A DNA stretch of 64,000 nt from an uncultured Oscillospiraceae bacterium (GTDB taxonomy: Bacteria; Bacillota; Clostridia; Oscillospirales; Ruminococcaceae): NCBI GenBank assembly GCA_910587335.1, contig CAJUMG010000001.1, positions 160,142 through 224,141 on the forward strand, in the 5' to 3' direction. Below, piece by piece: positions 16,974 to 24,511 of the stretch (the stretch's first letter is position 1; each line of letters starts with the position of its first letter). Under the pieces are notes generated by a model. It was given only the letters and a program-made list of their open reading frames with translations, did no database searches and was not told the origin of the DNA. Position numbers and translations under genes: made by a program.

Positions 16974-17002
16974 TTGACAAATCCTTTTGTCTATTCTATA
17001 AT
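16974..17002 (+). promoter_or_regulatory. Consensus sigma-A promoter of tRNA-Pro
   Basis: TTGACA (16974-16979), a 17-base spacer and TATAAT (16997-17002): a full consensus, as expected for a stable RNA gene. It lies 26 bases before the tRNA. Confidence 0.9.
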
Positions 17003-17028
17003 AGACTAGACATTTTTCTAAAAAGCAT

Positions 17029-17104
17029 CGGGGTGTAGCGCAGTTGGTAGCGCGCCTGCTTTGGGAGCAGGATGCCGCAGGTTCGAATCCTGTCACTCCG
17101 ACCA
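17029..17104 (+). tRNA. tRNA-Pro (TGG)
   Basis: A 76-base cloverleaf including an encoded CCA. The acceptor CGGGGTG pairs with CACTCCG with one G-U; the anticodon stem CCTGC/GCAGG holds the loop TTTGGGA with anticodon TGG; the T-loop GTTCGAATC is standard. Confidence 0.97.
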
Positions 17105-17113
17105 CCAGGCAAT

Positions 17114-17148
17114 GGCCTGGAGCCAAATCGCGCTCCGGGCCTTTTCCA
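17114..17148 (+). terminator. Weak terminator after tRNA-Pro
   Basis: GGCCTGGAGC (17114-17123) pairs with GCTCCGGGCC (17132-17141) with one U-G, followed by TTTTCC. It is the first of two hairpins after the tRNA. Confidence 0.55.
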
Positions 17149-17202
17149 TGTCCAAAAGGAAGCGCCCGCGCCCCACACATAGTGATTTCGACCGGTTGCT
17201 GC

Positions 17203-17239
17203 AAAAATCCCTAGAGTTTATGCGGCTCTAGGGATTTTT
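17203..17239. terminator. Strong bidirectional terminator
   Basis: AAAAATCCCTAGAG pairs with CTCTAGGGATTTTT around a 9-base loop. It backs up the weak terminator behind tRNA-Pro. Confidence 0.85.
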
Positions 17240-17362
17240 ACTTTTATGGATATTTCAAATTTGTTAGTAACAGAAACAATAAGGCTTCGGGGCGAGTGCA
17301 ATCTTCGATTGGCAGGAACATTTTAGATGGCGCTTACATGTGAATACTATGTTGGGACAAAC

Positions 17363-17395
17363 GAAAAAAGTCCAGACGCAAACTACGTCTGGACT
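17363..17395 (-). terminator. Terminator of the tRNA-Thr/tRNA-Tyr unit
   Basis: On the minus strand AGTCCAGACG pairs with CGTCTGGACT around a 7-base loop and is followed by a run of six T. It starts 6 bases after tRNA-Tyr. Confidence 0.9.
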
Positions 17396-17400
17396 CAGTC

Positions 17401-17485
17401 TGGTGGGAGAAGATGGATTCGAACCATCGAAGCGAAACGCAACAGATTTACAGTCTGCCCCCTTTGGCCACTCGGGAATTCTCCC
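17401..17485 (-). tRNA. tRNA-Tyr (GTA)
   Basis: An 85-base tRNA with a long variable arm (class II) and encoded CCA. The acceptor GGGAGAA pairs with TTCTCCC; the anticodon arm CAGACTGTAAATCTG carries GTA; the T-arm is GATGGTTCGAATCCATC. Confidence 0.96.
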
Positions 17486-17506
17486 ATATTCAGTTAAAAA
17501 AGAAAG

Positions 17507-17582
17507 TGGAGCTGGTGGACGGACTCGAACCCCCGACCTGCTGATTACAAATCAGCTGCTCTACCAACTGAGCTACACCAGC
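17507..17582 (-). tRNA. tRNA-Thr (TGT)
   Basis: A 76-base tRNA with encoded CCA. The acceptor GCTGGTG pairs with CACCAGC, the D-arm is GCTCAGTTGGTAGAGC, and the anticodon arm CTGATTTGTAATCAG carries TGT. It is transcribed first in the Thr-Tyr pair, 21 bases before tRNA-Tyr. Confidence 0.96.
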
Positions 17583-17601
17583 AAATCCAGCAACAGGACT
17601 T

Positions 17602-17630
17602 ATTTTAACAAACAAGTGCGCTGTTGTCAA
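17602..17630 (-). promoter_or_regulatory. Promoter of the tRNA-Thr/tRNA-Tyr unit
   Basis: On the minus strand: TTGACA (17625-17630), a 17-base spacer, TAAAAT (17602-17607), 20 bases before tRNA-Thr. Confidence 0.8.
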
Positions 17631-17674
17631 GCACTTTTCCGAAATTCTTATCAGAATATCCCGACGGAGAGATC

Positions 17675-18184
17675 TTACCGCTGAACCACATATCGGTAAT
17701 GGGGCATATCTACCCCTCTATAATGCTTTATCCAGGTATCGGCTTTGGTCATGCCGTTTCTGATGGCTACGTTTTGAGACGGAAGATTGGTGTCCCTGAT
17801 AATGGAGCAAACCTCGTCTGCCCGCAATGCTTCAAACGCATAATTTTTACAAGCTCTGGCCGCTTCTGTGGCAAAGCCCTTATGCCAATAGGCTTTATTG
17901 AAAAGATAACCGATTTCAAGAACCTCCGACTCTTTCCACGGCTGCATAGTAAGTCCGCACTGACCGATCAGCTTGTTATTTTCTTTTAAAATGACAGCCC
18001 ATAAACCGAAATTCCATTTATGATAACGGAAAATCTGCCTATCCAGCCACTCCCGTACTTCAGGATCGCTGAAGGCGCCTTCATACGCATACATGGTTTC
18101 TTCATCTTGCAAAATTTCACACAAGGCGCCAAAGTCCGCTTCGTTCAGCTCCCGCAGATACAGCCGTTCGGTTTCCAGTATCAT
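17675..18184 (-). CDS. GNAT-family acetyltransferase (RimJ/RimL type)
   Basis: A 169-residue acetyltransferase of the ribosomal-protein acetyltransferase type. The start ILETERLYLRELNEADFGAL, the LEIGYLFNKAYWHKGFATEAARA core and the late IRDTNLPSQNVAIRNGM motif are characteristic. The start at 18184 follows GGGAGGAAG; a nearby ATG at 18217 lies inside the -10 box and can be excluded. The open frame extends much further upstream but that part overlaps the oppositely oriented PurF-like gene and is not coding. Substrate unknown. Confidence 0.87.
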   Translation of the reverse strand: MILETERLYLRELNEADFGALCEILQDEETMYAYEGAFSDPEVREWLDRQIFRYHKWNFGLWAVILKENNKLIGQCGLTMQPWKESEVLEIGYLFNKAYWHKGFATEAARACKNYAFEALRADEVCSIIRDTNLPSQNVAIRNGMTKADTWIKHYRGVDMPHYRYVVQR

Positions 18185-18215
18185 TTCTTCCTCCCAAAAG
18201 TCCATTTTGTTCTCC

Positions 18216-18244
18216 ATTATAGCATAGCCTATTCTGCACTTCAA
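18216..18244 (-). promoter_or_regulatory. Sigma-A promoter of the RimL-type acetyltransferase
   Basis: On the minus strand: TTGAAG (18239-18244), a 17-base spacer, TATAAT (18216-18221), 32 bases before the start codon. Confidence 0.7.
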
Positions 18245-18317
18245 CCTGTGGGCAAGGAAATTGCCAGACTTTACCCCGGCAATTTTGAAAGGAAAAAGGG
18301 ACGAAAAATATCCTTTC

Positions 18318-18346
18318 TTGAAATATTCGGCAAATACTCTTATAAT
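18318..18346 (+). promoter_or_regulatory. Sigma-A promoter of the PurF-like gene
   Basis: TTGAAA (18318-18323), a 17-base spacer, TATAAT (18341-18346), 34 bases before the start codon. The PurF paralogue is thus expressed apart from the purine operon. Confidence 0.75.
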
Positions 18347-18379
18347 AACCATATTAAGTGAGAAGGAGATCGAGAGAAT

Positions 18380-19783
18380 ATGGGCGGACTGTTTGGCGTG
18401 GCGTCGCGTACCGATTGTGTGTTCGACTTGTTTTTTGGTACGGATTATCACTCGCATTTGGGTACCCGCAGAGGCGGGATGGCCGTTTACGGAGAAAAGG
18501 GCTTTGACCGGGCCATTCACAACATTGAAAACTCCCCGTTTCGGACCAAATTTGAACAAGAATCGGTAGAGATGCACGGTCATTTGGGCATTGGATGCAT
18601 TTCGGACAACGAGCCTCAGCCGCTGATGGTCCGTTCCCATCTTGGCACCTTTGCCATTACCACGGTGGGCCGGATCAACAACAGCGCCCAGCTGGTGGAG
18701 GAAGCTTTTCAAAACGGAAGCATCCATTTTCTGGAGATGAGCGGCGGCAGCATCAATCCCACCGAGCTGGTGGCGGCGCTTATCAATCAGCAGCCAAGCA
18801 TTGTGGAAGGCATTCGCTATGCGCAGGAGAAGATCGACGGTTCCATGACCATGCTGGTGATGACCTCTCAGGGCATTTACGCCGCCCGGGACCGGGTAGG
18901 GCGCACGCCGCTGGTACTGGGAAAAAAGAAAGGGGCGGTCTGTGCCTCCTTTGAAAGCTCCGCTTTTATCAATTTGGGCTATGAGCCTTATAAAGAACTG
19001 GGGCCTGGCGAGATCACGCTGATTACGCCGGAAGGGGCCGAGACGCTCAGTCCGGCCTTGCCCAAAATGAAATTTTGTACCTTTATGTGGGTGTATTACG
19101 GCTACCCCACCTCCACCTATGAAGGGGTCAACGTGGAGGCAATGCGATACCGATGCGGGGAAAAGCTGGCCGCCAGAGACGATGTGCGCACCGACATCGT
19201 GGCCGGCGTTCCGGATTCCGGTACCGCCCACGCGGTGGGCTATGCCAATCAGTCGGGCATTCCCTTTGCCCGGCCGTTCATCAAGTACACCCCCACCTGG
19301 CCCCGCTCCTTCATGCCGCCCAACCAGACCCAGCGAAACCTGATCGCGCGGATGAAGCTGATTCCGGTCAGCGACCTAATCCAAAAGAAAAGCATGGTGC
19401 TAATCGACGATTCCATTGTTCGCGGCACCCAGCTGCGGGAAAGCGCCGAGCTTTTATATCAAAACGGCGCGAAAGAGGTTCACATCCGGCCGGCCTGTCC
19501 GCCGCTGCTGTTTGGCTGCAAGTATCTGAATTTCTCCCGCTCCAACTCGGAGCTAGAGTTAATTGGCCGGCGGGTGATTCAGCGCCGGGAAGGGGTTACC
19601 GATTATGACGCTCTGCTGGACTACGCCAATCCCGACAGTACCAATTACAAGGAAATGGTAGAGGAAATCGGCAAAGAATTAAAGTTCACCTCTCTGCGCT
19701 ATCACCGGTTGGACGACATGATTGATTCGGTGGGGATTGACCCATGCCGCCTTTGCACCTACTGTTGGAGCGGCCGGGAATAA
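18380..19783 (+). CDS. PurF-like phosphoribosyltransferase without a glutaminase active site
   Basis: A 467-residue paralogue of amidophosphoribosyltransferase, complete in length. The nucleophilic Cys that should follow Met is replaced: it begins MGGLFG. By eye against the canonical PurF at 42547-43971, GHTRYST has become GCISDNE, HNGNL has become TVGRI, and the Asp of NDSEV is lost, so all glutaminase residues are gone. The PRPP loop VLIDDSIVRGT and the flexible loop around RSFMPPNQTQR are kept, as are four Cys that match the [4Fe-4S] ligands (FCTFMW, FGCKY, CTYC near the end). It may use free ammonia, make another product, or regulate. It is monocistronic. Confidence 0.8.
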   Translation: MGGLFGVASRTDCVFDLFFGTDYHSHLGTRRGGMAVYGEKGFDRAIHNIENSPFRTKFEQESVEMHGHLGIGCISDNEPQPLMVRSHLGTFAITTVGRINNSAQLVEEAFQNGSIHFLEMSGGSINPTELVAALINQQPSIVEGIRYAQEKIDGSMTMLVMTSQGIYAARDRVGRTPLVLGKKKGAVCASFESSAFINLGYEPYKELGPGEITLITPEGAETLSPALPKMKFCTFMWVYYGYPTSTYEGVNVEAMRYRCGEKLAARDDVRTDIVAGVPDSGTAHAVGYANQSGIPFARPFIKYTPTWPRSFMPPNQTQRNLIARMKLIPVSDLIQKKSMVLIDDSIVRGTQLRESAELLYQNGAKEVHIRPACPPLLFGCKYLNFSRSNSELELIGRRVIQRREGVTDYDALLDYANPDSTNYKEMVEEIGKELKFTSLRYHRLDDMIDSVGIDPCRLCTYCWSGRE

Positions 19784-19799
19784 AACCAAATTGGGATGA

Positions 19800-19881
19800 G
19801 AAAAAGCGGGTCCGATTTTTTAAGTCACCGCAGATATTTTTATAAAAGGAAAAATTTTCCTTGCCATACTCCCGCTTTTTT
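19800..19881. terminator. Nested hairpin terminator after the PurF-like gene
   Basis: AAAAAGCGGG (19801-19810) can pair with CCCGCTTTTT (19871-19880) across a 60-base gap that itself contains AAGGAAAA/TTTTCCTT (about 19847-19862). A T-run follows the outer stem. The outer pairing is long-range and less certain than the inner hairpin. Confidence 0.5.
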
Positions 19882-19943
19882 GGTGCATACTAATTGCGAA
19901 ATCCGATTTTTGATTTCATAAAACCTATCATGGAGGTCCTATC

Positions 19944-20903
19944 ATGAAAGCGAAAAAAATATTTGCTCTGGCCTGTGCCATTGCAATGCTTCTGGCCTTG
20001 GGCGGTTGTACCTCCGGCGGCAGCTCTTCTTCCAGCCGTTCCAGCAGCTCTTCCGCTTCTTCTAAGGCCAGCTCTTCCTCCTCAGCTTCTTCCTCTTCTG
20101 CAAGCTCCTCTCTTTCCAGTGAGATCAGCGATCTTTTCGACGATATGGAAAGTGGGTTGGACAGCAGTCTGGACGAGTCCGCCTCTCCGACCATGAGCAC
20201 CGATTTCAGTGAAATCGGTGCTCTGGACTCGGAGGCTTTGGGATGGGGGCCAGGCGGTCCGGTAGACAGCGAAAACCGGTCGCAGGGCGCTATCGCTTAC
20301 CAGGAGAAATACGGAAAATACGACGCGTATTTTATCGCGCCATCCTCGGAAAAAATTTATCTGACCTTTGACGAAGGCTATGAAAATGGATACACCGCCG
20401 ACATTCTGGACACTTTGAAGGAAAAAGGCGTACACGCGGTATTCTTTATCACCATGCCTTATGCCAAGGAACAGCCGGAGCTGGTCCAGAGAATGATTGA
20501 CGAAGGCCATATCGTCGGCAATCACAGCAATAAGCACATCACCTATCCGTCCCTTTCCCTGGACGAGGCAAAAGAGGATTTAATGAGTCTGCATCAGTAC
20601 ATGCTGGATACTTATCAATATAAAATGTCTGTTTTTCGTTTTCCGGAAGGGAATTTTTCCGAGCAGGCGCTGGCGCTGGTTCAAAGCTGCGGGTATAAAA
20701 CCTTGTTCTGGAGCTTTGCTTATAAGGACTGGCATACCGACAATCAGCCGGACCCGACAAGCGCTTTGGATACCATGCTGAAAAAAGCCCATCCCGGTGC
20801 AATTTATCTTTTGCACGCTGTATCCTCCACCAACGCGCAGGTATTAGGGGATTTTATTGATGGGATGCGGGAAAAAGGATTTGTTTTCTCTGATTTCGCA
20901 TGA
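19944..20903 (+). CDS. PdaA-like polysaccharide deacetylase lipoprotein
   Basis: A 319-residue exported protein: lipoprotein signal with lipobox LGGC (Cys22), then a Ser-rich linker of about 35 residues, an acidic spacer and a NodB-type deacetylase domain from about residue 100. It reads IYLTFDEGYENGYT, NHSNKH (metal-binding HxxxH), FRFPEGNFSE, FWSFAYKDW and HPGAIYLLHAVS. These match PdaA, which de-N-acetylates muramic acid to make muramic-delta-lactam in spore cortex. PdaA itself normally lacks a long linker. A role in cortex or wall modification is likely; the gene stands alone. Confidence 0.85.
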   Translation: MKAKKIFALACAIAMLLALGGCTSGGSSSSSRSSSSSASSKASSSSSASSSSASSSLSSEISDLFDDMESGLDSSLDESASPTMSTDFSEIGALDSEALGWGPGGPVDSENRSQGAIAYQEKYGKYDAYFIAPSSEKIYLTFDEGYENGYTADILDTLKEKGVHAVFFITMPYAKEQPELVQRMIDEGHIVGNHSNKHITYPSLSLDEAKEDLMSLHQYMLDTYQYKMSVFRFPEGNFSEQALALVQSCGYKTLFWSFAYKDWHTDNQPDPTSALDTMLKKAHPGAIYLLHAVSSTNAQVLGDFIDGMREKGFVFSDFA

Positions 20904-20933
20904 TCCGGATTTTTGCCTTTATTGGCGCATAGG

Positions 20934-20971
20934 TATGTAACAAACCCCGCATATGCGGGGTTTGTTACATA
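20934..20971. repeat. 17-bp perfect inverted repeat, probable terminator
   Basis: TATGTAACAAACCCCGC and its exact complement flank a 4-base ATAT loop. Position, 31 bases after the deacetylase stop and 33 before the next start, suggests a terminator, but the downstream side has only a broken T-run (TTTGTTACAT). It could also be a read-through regulator. Confidence 0.6.
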
Positions 20972-21004
20972 GATGTCGAAATTCTTGGTAGAGGAGTATT
21001 ACAT

Positions 21005-21505
21005 ATGAACTGGATGAATTTTGCTTTGATCGCGGGCGGCCTTTTGGGGAGCCTGGTTGTCGGGTTAATTGTCGGGCGGGTAGTTGCCGGTATTAAATAT
21101 CCCAATCCGGATAAACCCCATATTTTCACCCCAAAACAATCGGCTATTCTTCTGGTAGCGGTACTCGTAGCAATTGCACTGGTCATTTTTGCCATATTGT
21201 ACCAGCCAAAACCCCAAACAGCCGGTGATGATCCTCTTGTCGGGACGGATGGGATGATGGGTCCGGACGGAATGATGAATGACCCCGCGGTTGGTTTGCC
21301 GCAGGACGGTCTGAAGGAAGGCGATCCGGCGCCGGTGGATGTAATGCCTGGCGGCGGGGAGGATCTGCCGGACGGCGATCCCGAATCTGTTGACCTATCT
21401 GACAGCGAAGGCGAAGAAGAGGGATCGGACGGAGAAAATTCCCCTGAAGATGGAGCCGATCCTGACGCGGGGCAGCCGGACGAAAAGGAAAATCCTGTCA
21501 CTTAA
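21005..21505 (+). CDS. Two-pass membrane protein with long acidic tail
   Basis: A 166-residue protein starting at ATG 21005 behind AGAGGAG. Hydrophobic segments lie at about 5-28 and 46-66 with a short basic loop between them. Residues 72-166 form a disordered tail rich in Asp, Glu, Gly and Pro, including GTDGMMGPDGMM and an Asp/Glu/Ser stretch. No known domain is visible. The tail may be outside the cell or bind cations. Neighbours are a PdaA-like deacetylase and a lipoprotein, both surface proteins. Function unknown. Confidence 0.65.
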   Translation: MNWMNFALIAGGLLGSLVVGLIVGRVVAGIKYPNPDKPHIFTPKQSAILLVAVLVAIALVIFAILYQPKPQTAGDDPLVGTDGMMGPDGMMNDPAVGLPQDGLKEGDPAPVDVMPGGGEDLPDGDPESVDLSDSEGEEEGSDGENSPEDGADPDAGQPDEKENPVT

Positions 21506-21542
21506 TTTGGTAAATTCCTTTTTTATTTGGAAAAAAATCCTC

Positions 21543-21570
21543 TTGACGGGAGTATTTTTCGTGCTATACT
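21543..21570 (+). promoter_or_regulatory. Sigma-A promoter of the 190-residue lipoprotein
   Basis: TTGACG (21543-21548), a 16-base spacer, TATACT (21565-21570), 64 bases before the start codon. Confidence 0.6.
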
Positions 21571-21634
21571 AAAGTAGGCGTTTTAGAAGACGCTCTATTT
21601 TAGTCTTTAGGTATAAGAAAGGAAGGTAATCACG

Positions 21635-22207
21635 ATGAAAAGACAAATTTCTATGCTGCTTGCCATTTCTCTGCTTTTGACCGCATTGTTAAGTGGCTGT
21701 GGCAGCAAACCGGTAGAAGTTTCCGCTCCTGAGTGGGCGACCACCTCTGGCTCCGCTGGCGGTTTCTCTTATGAGGTTCCCGCTGACTGGACCACCACAG
21801 CGGATGTTACCGGCCAGGGCACCACGATTTATATTCCTGCTAACGCAGACGTTAACGCTGGAACCTCTAACGTAAACATCCTGGTACAGAACGCTTCTGG
21901 CCAGAAAGCTGTTAGCATGAAGGACATGAAATCCACTCTGGAAACCGGATTGGAAGCACAGCTGCTCGCCAGCGGTTTTGAAAAGGTGGAGAACCTGAAG
22001 GTTGAGGAGCTGAAAGCTCCGATCGGCGATGTATGTGTTGTTTCCTACGATACTTATGTCAGCGGTACAAAGTTCACCCAGAAACAGTTCTACCCGCTGA
22101 TCAACGACTACATTGTTGTTGTTACTTCTACCAATATCGGCGACTCTATCGAGCCTTCTCCTGAAGATGTTGCGGAATATATCGCCCTGACTTTGAAGAA
22201 GGACTAA
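21635..22207 (+). CDS. Secreted lipoprotein, PsbP/DcrB-like fold suspected
   Basis: A 190-residue lipoprotein with a clear signal and lipobox LLSGC (Cys22). The mature part begins with APEWATTSGSAGGFSYEVPADW, a 'Y-x-VP-x-W' opening seen in PsbP/DcrB-like lipoproteins of Firmicutes, and ends with a strand-rich domain plus a helix (SPEDVAEYIALTLKK). It has its own promoter, ribosome binding site AAGGAAGG and terminator. The role of such lipoproteins is mostly unknown. Confidence 0.75.
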   Translation: MKRQISMLLAISLLLTALLSGCGSKPVEVSAPEWATTSGSAGGFSYEVPADWTTTADVTGQGTTIYIPANADVNAGTSNVNILVQNASGQKAVSMKDMKSTLETGLEAQLLASGFEKVENLKVEELKAPIGDVCVVSYDTYVSGTKFTQKQFYPLINDYIVVVTSTNIGDSIEPSPEDVAEYIALTLKKD

Positions 22208-22223
22208 TTGTCTTTTCCAACAA

Positions 22224-22267
22224 AATAAGCTGTGCGGACCAAAAGCTCGCACAGCTTATTTTTGTTT
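22224..22267 (+). terminator. Terminator of the 190-residue lipoprotein
   Basis: AATAAGCTGTGCG pairs with CGCACAGCTTATT around an 11-base loop, followed by TTTGTTT. Confidence 0.88.
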
Positions 22268-22289
22268 AAGACGCTCTTTATAGGCGACA

Positions 22290-22318
22290 AAAAGGACCTC
22301 CCCGAGGGAGGTCCTTTT
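22290..22318 (-). terminator. Terminator of the DUF4358 lipoprotein
   Basis: A 13-bp stem, AAAAGGACCTCCC with its complement and a 3-base loop, ends 8 bases from the converging DUF4358 stop codon. Its A-run on the plus strand gives T's on the minus strand. Confidence 0.8.
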
Positions 22319-22326
22319 GTGTTTCT

Positions 22327-22908
22327 TTATTCAAAGGTAAAGTATTCATCCAAAATAGTCTGAACACTATCATAATCATCGCAGACTACCAAGATCGCGT
22401 AGTCACCGGAGGTCAATACCAATGCGTTTTTGGTATTCTCATCGTTTCCATTGACCGGGTAAAACTCAAACTCTGAAATGCGGTTTTGCTTTCTTTGCTC
22501 CAGCGCGGCTTTTACATTCTCGACCTTGCCTTCTTTGGCCTGGACCACCAGGATATCAAAGGCCAGAATGTTGACCATGGACATTTCTCCGACATATGCT
22601 TCCACATCCTCTGGGGCGACCATATAAAGATCCTTGAGCATATCGTCGCCGATTTCTTCCGTATATATTTCACTGTATATCTCTTTGACTGCATCCATAA
22701 AACCATCCATAGTTTTGCCGTCCTTCATTCCGGTTCCGGTGGCGGTAGCTTGGGACTCCACCTGAGAGGATGTAAGGTCTGCCTCGCTCTGAGAGGATTC
22801 CACCATACTTTGGGAAGAAGCTCCCTGGGAAGAAGAATTTGTGTTGCCACAGCCTGCCATGGTGGCGACAAGCAGCGCCGCAAGGGCAAATGCGAATATT
22901 CTTTTCAT
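22327..22908 (-). CDS. DUF4358-type lipoprotein
   Basis: A 193-residue lipoprotein: signal with lipobox MAGC (Cys20), then a Ser/Gln-rich linker to about residue 60. The globular part carries VGEMSMVNILAFDILVVQAKEGKVENVKAALEQR, FYPVNGNDENTKNALVLTSGDYAILVV, the pattern I associate with DUF4358. The family is common in Clostridia and has no assigned function. It follows a MATE exporter by 82 bases on the same strand and converges on the 190-residue lipoprotein. Confidence 0.75.
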   Translation of the reverse strand: MKRIFAFALAALLVATMAGCGNTNSSSQGASSQSMVESSQSEADLTSSQVESQATATGTGMKDGKTMDGFMDAVKEIYSEIYTEEIGDDMLKDLYMVAPEDVEAYVGEMSMVNILAFDILVVQAKEGKVENVKAALEQRKQNRISEFEFYPVNGNDENTKNALVLTSGDYAILVVCDDYDSVQTILDEYFTFE

Positions 22909-22990
22909 TTTTTAATCTCCTTTTCTTTGGTCTGCTTTATAGGTGGCCATTCGGGGGAAAATTTATGCATAAGGATCGAAAGTTAACAAA

Positions 22991-24379
22991 TTATTCATCT
23001 TTTTCCAAATGCTCTTCCGGTTCGGCCGCAGTGACCACCGCTTTCTTTTTCCAACGGCCGCTATAATAATACACAATCGCCATGGCCACGCCGATCAGCC
23101 AACCTCCGCCATAGCTGAAGAAAATATACTCCTTGCCAAAAAAATGCGCCATCAGGTACGCCATTGGCAGTCGGATGAGCCACAAGGACAAAAGGCTGGT
23201 GATCATGGGGAACACCATATCTCCGGCGCCCCGCAGCACCGACAGGAAGGTATTCATAACCGCAAACAGTAAATAGCAATACATAACCGGACGCAAATAG
23301 TCCATACCCGCCTGGACAACAGCCGGCTCCTGGCTGAACAGGTGCATCATATTGGGACCCCAGACAAGCACCAGAGCCATTGCGCCGATGCCGCACAGAA
23401 TGCTCATGACCATGGTCGCGCGCAGTCCCTCTTTGACACGGTGCATTTTCCCCGCGCCGATATTCTGTCCCACAAAGGTCGTCAGCGCCATGCCAAAGCT
23501 CTGAGCCGGGAAAAAGGCAAACATATCAATTTTATTCGCGCCGTTAAAACCGGCCATAAAATCCGACCCATAGCTATTGACCAGGCTTTGCAGCGCCAAT
23601 GTCCCCACCGAGAACAACATCTGCTGCAGGCCATTGGGCAGGCCCAGCTTGATGATTTTGCGGAACAGCTCTTTATCAAAGGAAAATTTCAGCAGATTCA
23701 CATGTAAATAGGTATATTTGCGGTTGAGGAGAAAAAGGCCCACAATCCAGGCGATAGCCTGGGCCAGAATCGTCGCGACAGCAACGCCTGCGACTCCCCA
23801 ATGAAACAGAATGACGAACACAAGGTCCATCACCACATTCAGCCCACAGGCAATGGTCAGCAGCAAAAGGGGCGTCTTACTGTCCCCCAGCGACTGCATA
23901 ACCGCACTGTTAAGGTTATAGCCCAAGGAAAAAATCATCCCGGCAAAGATGATGATCATGTAGAGCCGGGCGTCGGAAAAAGCGTTTTCGGGCGTATTGA
24001 TTAACCGAAGCAGCGGACCCGAAAGAAGAATCCCCACAGCCGCTACCGGTACCGCACCCACAATGCCGGCGGTATAAATCGTATCGACCGTATCCGAAAC
24101 CTTTTTTAAATTCCCCGCGCCAAAATACTGGGAGATAATCACCGCCGCGCCGTTGCCGATTCCCATAAACAGCGCCACCATCATATAAATGATCGGGAAG
24201 CCTGTCCCCACCGCGGCCAGCGCGATTGTTCCCACATAGTTGCCGACCACAATGCTGTCGACCATATTATACATCTGCTGCAACACATTTCCCAGCAGCA
24301 AGGGGATGGAAAAAGCCAGAATCAGCTTGGCCGGACTGCCGGCGGTCATATCCCCACGAACCGTTTTTGACTCGCTCAT
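22991..24379 (-). CDS. MATE-family efflux transporter (first of three)
   Basis: A 462-residue integral membrane protein with twelve predicted helices arranged as two MATE repeats. The N-terminus (PAKLILAFSIPLLLGNVLQQMYNMVDSIVVGNYVG) and the mid-protein LGLPNGLQQMLFSVG with GFNGANKID are characteristic. Members export cationic compounds using Na+ or H+ gradients; the substrate is unknown. It is divergent from rubrerythrin with 132 bases between them. Confidence 0.92.
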   Translation of the reverse strand: MSESKTVRGDMTAGSPAKLILAFSIPLLLGNVLQQMYNMVDSIVVGNYVGTIALAAVGTGFPIIYMMVALFMGIGNGAAVIISQYFGAGNLKKVSDTVDTIYTAGIVGAVPVAAVGILLSGPLLRLINTPENAFSDARLYMIIIFAGMIFSLGYNLNSAVMQSLGDSKTPLLLLTIACGLNVVMDLVFVILFHWGVAGVAVATILAQAIAWIVGLFLLNRKYTYLHVNLLKFSFDKELFRKIIKLGLPNGLQQMLFSVGTLALQSLVNSYGSDFMAGFNGANKIDMFAFFPAQSFGMALTTFVGQNIGAGKMHRVKEGLRATMVMSILCGIGAMALVLVWGPNMMHLFSQEPAVVQAGMDYLRPVMYCYLLFAVMNTFLSVLRGAGDMVFPMITSLLSLWLIRLPMAYLMAHFFGKEYIFFSYGGGWLIGVAMAIVYYYSGRWKKKAVVTAAEPEEHLEKDE

Positions 24380-24511
24380 AAAGCTCTCCTTTCATAACGT
24401 CATAAGATGATTATTCCAATTATATCCTCTTTCGTCTTTGAATGCAATACGGCTTTGCATAATCCTTTTTTATCCGGTCCAAAATAGGGAAAAGCGAAAG
24501 GAGCATTTGCC

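Noticed and set aside
16866..17204. A 112-codon minus-strand reading frame with VTGFEPAASCSQSRRATNCATP
   Set aside because: It is the well-known false protein read from the antisense of a tRNA; it overlaps tRNA-Pro (17029-17104) and its promoter.
17340..17684. A plus-strand frame across the tRNA-Tyr/tRNA-Thr region
   Set aside because: It reads through both tRNA genes on the wrong strand; motifs such as GGRTRTPDLLITNQLLYQLS are typical artefacts of antisense tRNA.
18185..19231. Long minus-strand N-terminal extension of the RimL-type acetyltransferase (to 518 residues)
   Set aside because: It lies opposite the PurF-like gene, has no family similarity, and a promoter and ribosome binding site sit right before 18184.
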